From assembly GCA_009760855.2 (NCBI GenBank), contig WPIO01000036.1, forward strand, positions 1,941,001 to 2,005,000: 64,000 nt of DNA. The letters run 5' to 3'. The number at the start of each line of letters is the position of its first letter. Within the stretch, counting starts at the first letter, position 1. This stretch comes from Cristatella mucedo (Eukaryota > Bryozoa > Phylactolaemata > Cristatellidae). The notes under the pieces are model-generated. The model made no database searches. It had not been told where the DNA came from and was given only the letters and a program-made list of their open reading frames with translations. Positions 56,700 to 64,000 of this stretch are shown here, in pieces. Made by a program: the position numbers and the translations under genes.

Positions 56700-57280
56700 A
56701 CTTCCAAGAAAATGTTGACTGTTTCATTTTTCACAGAGAGCCCCTTTTCAGCTGACTCATATGTGGACGGTACCTTGATTATATGCTGAAATTTCACTTA
56801 GAAAGTTAGCACGTGCAAAATCCTTGCCCTTTAACTAGTCTTTAAGGTTTATTTTACGCTGCATTTGGCAGAAAGACATGCTCCGGCATGTCTTTTTCGG
56901 GATTTTATGCAGCTAGATAATACTCTGACTTTAGAAAGTCGTGGACGCGATTAAAAAATGACGCCTGATTTTCTTGATAGTTATTTTATTCAGCCATGCC
57001 GAGCCCGACATGACTTTCAGGGGTTCTACTTTGTCTACTTCGACGATGATTTTTCCTTCACCGTCACTTGCCGATTTTCCGACGTTCAATCGTCGGGTCG
57101 GCTGAAGCTCGCCGTGCGTTGGGCATGGCCCAAACTCGCTTTCTTCCGCTGCCGTTCGCCGTCGCTCGCTCTTCCTGCTCAGCCTCGTCGTCGCGCACGC
57201 AGACACACACGCAAAAGCTTCCCACTCGATTTTCCAGGGCTTAGAGTCCCCGAAGGCACAGGAAGGTAAATTGCTTGCTC
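56700..57280. other. No firm gene
   Basis: 56931-57269 has overlapping open frames on both strands with rising GC content; no start, splice or domain evidence separates them from chance. Confidence 0.35.
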
Positions 57281-57284
57281 TTCA

Positions 57285-57400
57285 AAACCGAGGTCGTGGG
57301 TTCGAATCCTGAAGTATGCGATCCTCTGTTGCTAACTGCAAGCTGTAGCAATAGCCGTTAAGGCTCTTCTGTCGCTATACAAATGAGGCTGCTAAATCGG
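57285..57400 (+). mobile_element. SINE type II, head truncated
   Basis: Perfect B box GGTTCGAATCC (about 57299), then 'GCTAACTGCAAGCTGTAGCA', 'GTTAAGGCTCTTCTGTCGCT' and 'ATACAAATGAGGCTGCTAAA', matching 30265-30385. The A-box half is missing; a (CA)n run follows. Confidence 0.8.
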
Positions 57401-57429
57401 CAAAATACAGGCACACACACACACACATA

Positions 57430-58198
57430 TATTAGCGCACCGGCTCGAAGAGACTGGCGGCTGATGCTTCCGGAAACGTATCGCTGCCACTGAATCGGGC
57501 CGAGACTACTCACGCTCGCAGCCTTGGTCTCAAGCCACTGGCCAGACGCCAGACAGAGCGGTGACCTGCCACTGCTTTTGGAGAGACGTGAGAACGCGGC
57601 GCACCTCTTCTGTTTTGTTCTTTAACAAATTCCTCGAGAAAATCACGCGCCTACCACCAACACCAACACTCGTTGGCGGTCTGCGCCGGCCGAGCGGCCT
57701 TCTCCTCCGAGGACAAGTGAGACGAGAGAGCTCTCGAGAGCTACGAGCTGACGAGAGAGCGACGCTGCCGTGGCTGAAGTGCGTTCGCTCGCGTGCGCTC
57801 GTGTGCGCGTCTCTCTCGTCTCTTTCGCGCGTCACTTGCTGGATTTGGGCCCGCTTGCCCGACTTCCTATTCCCAAAAACGGTCAAGCTTAAGGCAGCCG
57901 GTTTCTCGGGGTTGCCATGGCCGTGCAATGCGCTGCCGCTGCCGCAACCTGGAGCGGCGCGAGCGAGCGAACGAGAGAGCGAGGAAGAGAGAGAGAGTGC
58001 GAGCTGACCGCTCCCTCTTCTCTCTTCCTTTTGGAGCTGGCGAGCGAGCGCGAGATCGCTCAGTTAAGGCTGGCGCTGGTTTGGAGCGCGTTCGGCCGCA
58101 GGGTGCAGCGTCCTTCGAGGGCGACTCCTTTCACAGCTGTCACCGCTCACGTTCGAGCTGGACGGCTCCAGTCCGTCACCTTCGAGCAAGGCTTTCTT
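57430..58198. other. GC-rich 3' flank of paralog 1
   Basis: Downstream of the paralog 1 stop in minus-strand terms, so probably 3' UTR and beyond. Very CpG-rich, with GA/GC runs that open long frames on both strands (up to 159 codons), which I read as compositional. Confidence 0.45.
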
Positions 58199-59253
58199 TC
58201 ACCGCCACGCCTTCGAGCCACCGCGGCGGCCGCTTCGGGTGGAGCCCCGCGAGCCCGACGCTGGCGTTGTAGCGACTCTGCTTTGAGCGGCCGAGCTCGG
58301 CGAGCCATCTGAGCGCCGAGAAGAGAGCGGGTTCGAACCGGCAGCCGACATCTTGGATCTGTCGCTGCGGCCTGCCATCGGCGAGTGGGTCGCTCGTGGC
58401 GACTCTGCTGCCTTTGACCTGACGTGGTCGCTGCGACCGGCCGCCGGCGACCGGATTGCCGCTGAGGATGAGATTGATGACACATGCGGCCGGCCGCTGC
58501 TGCCGCGGCTGTGGGCATCGCGATTCGCCATCAGCGATCTGGCCGCCAGCGGCGGTCTGGCTGCCTTCTGCATTGCGTTCCTGTCGTCGTCAGAGGCCGT
58601 CATCGGCAAGAGCGTCGCCATGAGCTTGCTTGGCGCCACCGCCTTGCCGACGTCGTGGCGAGTTGGCACCGATTGCTGGCGCGAGGCCGATGTCATCTGT
58701 CGACCCGAGCGAGCGGCCTGAACCCAGCCGTCGACGACCGCCTTTGGCGACAGAGCCACCGTCGGTGAGTGAGATCGCGGGGATGGCCAGCGCGACGACC
58801 GGCCACCGCCGCCGTCAGCGCCACCGCCGCGGCCGACGTATCGAAACGCCGTCCTCGCTTCTTCCGGCCGCCGGCTCTCTCGCGACGTCACTAGACCACC
58901 TGGCGCAGCGACGCCACCTAGCGCAGCGACGCCAGGTGGCGCGCTTCTCGACGCCTCGCTCTGCTGAGCCATGGAAGAGAGCGAGACGCTGTAGGTTGTC
59001 GTTGCCAAGGTCTCGTCGAAGGTTTCGGCGATTTCGAGCGGCTCCAGCACTTCAGCCGACGTCACCGACGAGGCCGCCGCCACCGCCGCAGGCAGCGCTG
59101 GCAGTGCTTGACGTCTCCGTCTCCTCTTCCTGATGAGCACGACTCCAACCCAAGCAAAGGCGCAGAGCGCACCGAGGCCTACCACCGATCCGATGGTCGC
59201 TGCGAACAGCTTTTTTGGCGTCACCATTGTCTTCAGGATTCTTATTTCGATTT
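58199..59253 (-). CDS. Receptor paralog 1, last exon (transmembrane and long tail)
   Basis: Opens behind a strong acceptor (TTTTTCTTTTCCTCAG) in phase 1, matching the donor of the partial C exon at 63872. It encodes 'IEIRILKTMVTPKKL', a transmembrane helix ('FAATIGSVVGLGALCAFAWV', then 'GVVLI') and an RKRRRRR stop-transfer. A cytoplasmic tail of about 305 residues, very rich in Ser, Ala, Arg and Gly, runs to TGA at 58201-58199. Near its C-terminus the words 'HSPMAGRSDRSK' and 'RSPAAGRSDHVRSK' are internal repeats. No canonical ITIM or ITAM is seen. The exon is far more GC-rich than those of paralogs 2 and 3, and its tail is not similar to theirs. The Met at 59227 is internal, not a start. Confidence 0.75.
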
Positions 59254-59259
59254 CTGAGG

Positions 59260-60410
59260 AAAAGAAAAACAGCTCGCTCGCCAGCTAGATTCGCCGTTTT
59301 TCTAGATTCGCCTTTTTTTTCGCCATTCGTTTTTTTAGATTCGAGTGCGCACGCGCCTCGCGTCCCTCTCAGTTAGCGACAGACGCCTCTGTGATGCAGA
59401 CACCAGTGTTGCCTGCGAGAGCCAAACGATTCTCGGACTCATTTCGTCTCGTGGAGATTTATTTCCTTATTTGCCGAGTGACGGCGACGCCCAAACGTCA
59501 GGCAGCTTGGCGAAACCCTGACGTTAATGCATTTAGTAGCACTCATTACCTGACACTGTCAGCGCGATTTGATCTATCCTGAGTGGATGTAGCTTATACT
59601 ATTATTAATTTATTAGCCTGTATACGTTAAAAGTCACAACTTTAAATTTTCCTTGGAAAATTAGCCTGGGTGTCTGCTGTTCGAGATGGCTAGACCACGC
59701 TAGTGACGAGTAGTATACTTAAATTGAAATTTATTGAATTGAAAAATGTTGAATTACAGATAAATGTAAAATTAAATTAAATTTCAATTATTTTCAAATT
59801 ACAGTTATGGTAAGTGCATTTAGTCATTCGCAAACTGTTTCACGGGCTTTCCTGCCATTGGTTAGTGCCGGCTACCAGAATAATTAGTGACTTCCGATCA
59901 CCAGGCGAACACACGTTACTCATGTATATTTCCGCAAAGCTATGTGAATGTAATAAATTTAACTAATTATGTTTTGTTAGTAGCAAAAATGGATCACTTT
60001 ACAGCGCCCTAAGAGCTCTCAATCTCAACATAAGCACTCTAAAATACGCAGAAAGATAATTATTAAACTAAGGAATTGGCGACATATAAGGCTTCCACAA
60101 ACGAGTATCGTGCTTAGGCTACACTGTTAATGCAAGTGTATGACATTAAGTGAGTAGGAACCAAGTAAAGATCACCGAAATATTTCAGTTAGTGCGAATA
60201 ACTTACAGATAACTGGATACTGGGAAGCTGGCTGTGCGACAAGGCACTGGAGAAACAACGAAGTCGGACAGGTAGGCTTTTGCGAGTGAGAGCAGCGACC
60301 TGCAGCGACAGACAGAGGATCATTAAAAAACTATTAGCTGATTTTCCAGCCTCATTTCTGTTGAGGCAAAAGAGCGTTAACGGCCATCACCACTGCTTTC
60401 ACTTGTTAAT
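59260..60410. other. Intron of paralog 1 (C to TM)
   Basis: 59700-59820 is AT-rich with repeated AAATTGAAAT / AATTAAAT words. 60000-60060 holds a degraded family 2/SINE tail ('ACAGCGCCCTAAGAGCTCTC'). No exon recognised. Confidence 0.45.
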
Positions 60411-60414
60411 ACAG

Positions 60415-60490
60415 GATTGACCACTGCATGACTAGAACCCAAAACCTCGGTCGTGAAGAGCGAGCACCTTACCTCCTGGGCCCTATCAAG
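60415..60490 (-). mobile_element. SINE type II fragment
   Basis: 'CCAAAACCTCGGTCGTGAAG' and 'AGCGAGCACCTTACCTCCTG' match 16270-16340 closely. Confidence 0.5.
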
Positions 60491-60609
60491 GCCCCACAAA
60501 ATCATAACATGAAATCACTCTCACTGAGGCTGAAGTGATTTAAAGGCTGATGAAGCATAGAGAAAACAAGGCACGATGTGACAGCTATACCGTTGGCTGC
60601 ACATCAGAG

Positions 60610-61475
60610 GACGATAATAATAATAATACACTTGATAAAGCGCCCTCAGAGATCTCAATCTCTTTCTAGGCGCTTTACACTTGCTGTAAATGAAACGCGA
60701 TCGAAGGGTGAGTGGTATCACGCTCGATAAACAACATGAATAATATGGTTAGGGGTGACATGCACAGGGTCACCATGCAAGTGTTGTTAGTGGCAAAATG
60801 CAACAGTGTCAGCACGCATAAGTGCATAAAGGACCAATCCCAAGGACCCACTAAATTCTGTCCTAAATAGCTGCATTTTTCAGTTCTTTTTGAATGTGGT
60901 CAAATCAGGGGATGTCATGACAGAAGTCGGGAGGGATTTCCAGGCTTGGAAGCATACGAACTAAATGCACGGTCTCCAAAGGATTTTTTGTTTGAATGAG
61001 ATTGGTAAACAATTAGATTCCGAAAAGCGGGTAGTATTATGCTTGGCCTGGTGGGGGAGTAGATCTGATAGATAGGCTGTGGCCAAAAATTGAGCGACCA
61101 AACCTTGAAGCCGATCTGTTGCTTGATTGGTAGCCACTGCAGGTCGGCGAGAAGTGGCGTGATGTGGCAACTGCGACGTTCACGGCAGACAAGCCAAGCT
61201 ACAGAGTTTTGGACCAGTTGTAAGCGCCAGATTGCACATGCCCGTAGGCTAGAAAGTAGTGAGTTACAGAAGTCAAGACGGTATATCACAAATGCACGGA
61301 CCAACTTAGATGTGGTGGCCATATCTAAACAGGCACGAATTTTAGCAATGTTCTGAAACTGAAAGTAGGCAGACTTGACTGTGGAGCTGATGAGGTTGTC
61401 TAACGAAAGGTCACTTTAATACATGACACTTAGATTTTGTGCGAATTAAACAGGAGATATGCTGGCAGAGTCGAT
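60610..61475 (-). mobile_element. LINE family 2, decayed copy
   Basis: (TAA)n, 'CACTTGATAAAGCGCCCTCA' terminus, 3' UTR, ORF end and post-RT blocks ('DLQWLPIKQQIGFKVWSLNF') up to about 61475. Several deletions. In the C-TM intron of paralog 1. Confidence 0.85.
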
Positions 61476-61479
61476 CAAC

Positions 61480-62380
61480 CGAGTTGGGAACCAGTTACAG
61501 ACGATTAAGGGAGTTGGCAGGGAGTCACTAATAAGGGGAACTGCATTAATCTATTCAGGACATCACAACGGCATCAAATAATTTTGCTACGGCACCCTTA
61601 AATAAGGATGCCTTTAGTTTTTAAATTTTTCCTATTTGCATGTAGCCAGAGCCAGATATGATATGAAGTTCGTTTTTATCTATCGACAAGTCATTTTAGG
61701 ATATCGAGCCTAGACTAAGGGTGGAAGTCGCATTGATCGATGCGTCGATCGATGCGACTTCCATCTCTCTGATTCATCAAACTAGTCTCATGTTTCTGAA
61801 CACACAGAAGTAAACTTGCTTCGTTGCAAATGAAATATGTGAAATTTGCATCTCCCTCTTCCTCTCCAAATTTCTTTCCGTCTTTCGTTCAGGTTATAAT
61901 CTCAAGCTTAACACATCTTTAGTGATGATGTTACTGGAGCCGTCCGCTAAAACGTTTCTTAAATGGCATCGTGAGAAAATAATGCGATTTATTTCATCGC
62001 CGTGACTTAATGTATTACGCCACGCCTAATGAAAAGAAAACGTGGTCTTGTCTTTAATGAGATTCTTGACATATGCGACCGTAAGAAGTTTTGGACGTCA
62101 ATTACCATCATTGTGAACTATCCTTCTTTCCGAGCTAGTACGATGCGTGCAGAATCCCCGGTCAACGGGCGTTGGCGGCGTCGGCAATCTGTAGAGCATG
62201 GCCTTCGAAACGTACGTACGCTAATTTCGAGTTAAAAGAAAATCTATCGCTCGGATCACCAACTCAAACCGGCCTTCAAATTGATTCTACAGTTGGTATA
62301 GCTTGGTAATTTGGTCTAATCGGTCTAAATTTTGGTGTGGATGACAACTTGTGGACAATTTCCCAGCCTCCCTTCGGCTT
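61480..62380. other. Intronic DNA with one foldback
   Basis: No exon recognised. The plus frame at 62029-62235 lacks supporting sites. A hairpin is listed separately. Confidence 0.4.
61723..61762. repeat. Short inverted repeat (hairpin)
   Basis: GGAAGTCGCATTGATCGA and TCGATCGATGCGACTTCC are inverse copies with one mismatch, separated by TGCG. The right arm contains overlapping ATCGAT palindromes. Confidence 0.85.
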
Positions 62381-62384
62381 TCTA

Positions 62385-62685
62385 ATGCAATGTAGCGTAT
62401 CTCCGTCTGTAACTCCACAAACCCACTAGGACTGTGTGGAGGCTACGGGGGAGAGTTTTCTTGAAGGAGAGTTTTCTTGAGCGCACTCAAAGTCTAATAG
62501 GCTTTCAGTACGCATTCGGTAGAAAACAGTCTTCGTCTCACGCAATAAAGAGAAAATGAGAAGCATAGCAGGGTCGGGAGAGCAGTTGAGGTAGTGAGTA
62601 GCATGGAAGAAATAGCAGCTCAGGACCACTGAAAAGGATGAGCCATAGTCGGCAGCAGGAGAGTAGTTGTCGTTCCTGACCAGAG
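62385..62685 (-). mobile_element. LINE family 1, 3' end
   Basis: GTAGCGTATCTCCGTCTGTA at its 3' end, then post-RT sequence to about 62685 ('AGTAGTTGTCGTTCCTGACC'). A ~15-bp duplication (GGAGAGTTTTCTTGA) is visible at 62450-62480. Confidence 0.8.
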
Positions 62686-62689
62686 GCAC

Positions 62690-63365
62690 CGACGGACGTT
62701 TCACCACTCCTAGTCTGCATTGAGATTGCATTTGATTGCATTTTCTAACACGTTATCTGCGATGACCTTTCAGAGGGTGGATAATAAACACAGCCCGCTA
62801 GTGAGGATTTCGACTGGACGAGACGATCGACGCCGGGGACCGTTCGTCTGTCACGTGGCTTTGTCGCGCTTCGCTGCGCCATCTTCGCATGCCTTGAGGA
62901 TGGCGAAGCGTTTGCACTGCGTATTGTTTGCTAAGTTTCTGCGTCCAATCGCGATCTTACAGCGATGGGGCGGATTGGATGAAGCGGCCAATTCGAGTTC
63001 TCCCTCAAAGACGCCCAGCTGTCGCTCAGCGACGCGTCGGCACGTCCGCATGCGCTCGACGTCCTCCTATGCGAGAGGTTCCCACGTCTTTCTCGCCGCC
63101 AATTATCCGCTCCCGCGTGAACAGCGAGTGAGCTCTTTCGAGTGAATCTCGATGACCTCCGACCTACACTGCCGCCCACAGCTGCCTTCACTGCCAGCTA
63201 AGCCGCAACGATGACGTCAGCTACCACGTGTCGTCGGGACCTGTCGGAACAGCCAATCAGCTGCCACTCTCTGTCGCCTAAGGGTCATTGCCGAAGAACG
63301 CTCGTGCTCCCCCACTTGAGGTCTTCAGCAGCGAAAGCAGGTGCTCCAGTCGCATGGTGCACTAC
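62690..63365. other. GC-rich intronic stretch, no firm exon
   Basis: Open frames on both strands (62720-63191). One minus frame ends in a GTAAGA donor in phase 1 near 62965, but its upstream acceptor would be in phase 0, which does not fit the gene, so I do not call it. Confidence 0.35.
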
Positions 63366-63369
63366 GCAC

Positions 63370-63530
63370 TGCTTTGGCCCAGCGGTCAAGGTGCTCGCCT
63401 CGACCAAGGTCTGATCGAGGTCATGGGCTCGAGCCCCGAGGCTAAGTGAAGCCCGTAAAGAGAGATTAACCTCTTTGGTTCTTAAGTTCTTTCTAAGTTC
63501 TCTTAGGGAGCTATAAAAATGAACCACGTA
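63370..63530 (+). mobile_element. SINE type I
   Basis: 'TTTGGCCCAGCGGTCAAGGT' (A-box side), 'GGGCTCGAGCCCCGAGGC' (B box), then 'GTAAAGAGAGATTAACCTCT', 'AAGTTCTCTTAGGGAGC' and 'TATAAAAATGAAC'. Full-length layout in plus orientation. Confidence 0.8.
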
Positions 63531-63871
63531 TATTTTTGCATGTACTCTTCGCTTCGCTAACTCTGATCTTTAGAGCGCGACTCCGATCTGACCTTCGAAT
63601 AAACCGCAGCTCCAGTCCTTTATGCGAATTAACAACCGCTCCACTCGTGCTAGCGTAGAAACAGCAGCTCTGGTCTTCCGTGGTAATAAACAGCGACTCC
63701 AGCATTGAACGATAATGAAAAACACTACTCTATTCTTAACAATGAATAAAAATAGCTAAACTTTTTCTTTTAAGTCGATGAGCATTATGCCTCGAACAGC
63801 TGCAACGACCAAGTAGGTTCAACTGCGAGTAAATAAGCTTTAACGGCACACCCCAAAGAATGCACTCTTAC
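63531..63871. other. Intron start of paralog 1
   Basis: Imperfect GCGACTCCGATCTGACC / CGCAGCTCCAGTCC words repeat at 63575-63705, a loose minisatellite-like pattern. No exon. Confidence 0.4.
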
Positions 63872-64000
63872 CCGGTTTGACGAGGATGCTGATTACGTTG
63901 GACTTTACCGGCGGGATATTTTCGACGGGCACGTGACGTTCGCACTGGAATCTGTTCGCACCCACTTCGAGACTTGCGTCGAACTCTACCAAAGGTAGCA
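63872..64000 (-). CDS. Receptor paralog 1, exon C (partial, Ig-like)
   Basis: The last 43 codons of an exon C, cut by the window edge. The frame reads 'LPLVEFDASLEVGANRFQC', then 'ERHVPVENIPPVKSNVISIL' and 'VKP', ending at the donor G|GTAAGA in phase 1. It aligns with both other C exons around the F-strand cysteine (C-E-R, I/V-P-P-V/A-K/R-S). This proves a third paralog further right; its leader, A and B exons lie outside the window. It joins the membrane exon at 59253. Confidence 0.75.

Noticed and set aside
57530-58518. Several frames of 120-160 codons on both strands in the GC-rich island
   Set aside because: Mutually overlapping, compositional, and without start or splice support; only the frame of the paralog 1 tail has an acceptor of the right phase.
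62851-63191. Minus frames that might be an extra exon of paralog 1
   Set aside because: A phase 1 donor (GTAAGA) exists near 62965, but the only upstream acceptor is phase 0, which would break the symmetric pattern.

Overview
The window is nuclear DNA from an invertebrate animal. Genes are sparse and split into small exons with GT/AG boundaries, and a large share of the sequence is decayed non-LTR retrotransposons, tRNA-derived SINEs and simple repeats. There are no bacterial-style operons. The sequence alone does not identify the species. I name no phylum.

The main content is a head-to-tail array on the minus strand of at least three related genes for modular cell-surface proteins. The order of exons is leader peptide, domain A (six cysteines), domain B (four cysteines, Ig-like), domain C (Ig-like, C-W-C), then transmembrane segment plus tail. 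Paralog 1 (right) enters from beyond the right edge: its C exon end is at 63872-64000 and its membrane/tail exon at 58199-59253. Paralog 2 (middle) is covered from leader to tail: 48401-48329, 45443-44994, 39109-38756, 35310-34927, 31774-31296. Paralog 3 (left) has leader 19997-19931, A 17979-17539, B 7252-6902 and C 3703-3305, with only a weak candidate tail exon at 2547-2342. Every junction I could place in the array is phase 1 and the A, B and C exons are all multiples of three, so these exons can be added, dropped or swapped without breaking the frame. A fourth leader exon sits alone at 36369-36303, between the B and C exons of paralog 2. The tail exon of paralog 2 carries an in-frame TAA inside an 18-nt stretch with perfect splice-like ends.

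Between paralogs 1 and 2, on the plus strand, is a compact three-exon gene (56024-56604) for a small secreted cysteine-containing protein of about 133 residues.

The rest is mostly repeats. Two LINE families of CR1/L2 type dominate. Family 1 has an AP-endonuclease region, a reverse transcriptase and a 3' end reading roughly GGAGTTACAGACGGAGATAC; its best copy is 49505-52910 on the minus strand. Family 2 ends in a short hairpin (AAAGCGCC...GGCGCTTT) followed by (ATT)n; copies are at about 14.9, 18.7, 24-25.9, 29.2, 32.4-34.4, 38.2, 42.9, 46.6, 54.2 and 60.6 kb. SINEs with Pol III A and B boxes carry a 3' end clearly related to the family 2 tail. Other notable structures are three minisatellites (14-bp, 38-bp and 21-bp units), a 100-bp inverted repeat that brackets the A exon of paralog 2, and GC-rich islands near 28.0, 48.0, 57.5-59.2 and 63 kb.

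Working together: the array looks like a locus of rapidly diversifying surface receptors or adhesion proteins. Their ectodomain modules are conserved in cysteines but not in most other residues, and their tails are unrelated to each other. The function (immunity, self-recognition, adhesion) cannot be told from sequence alone.
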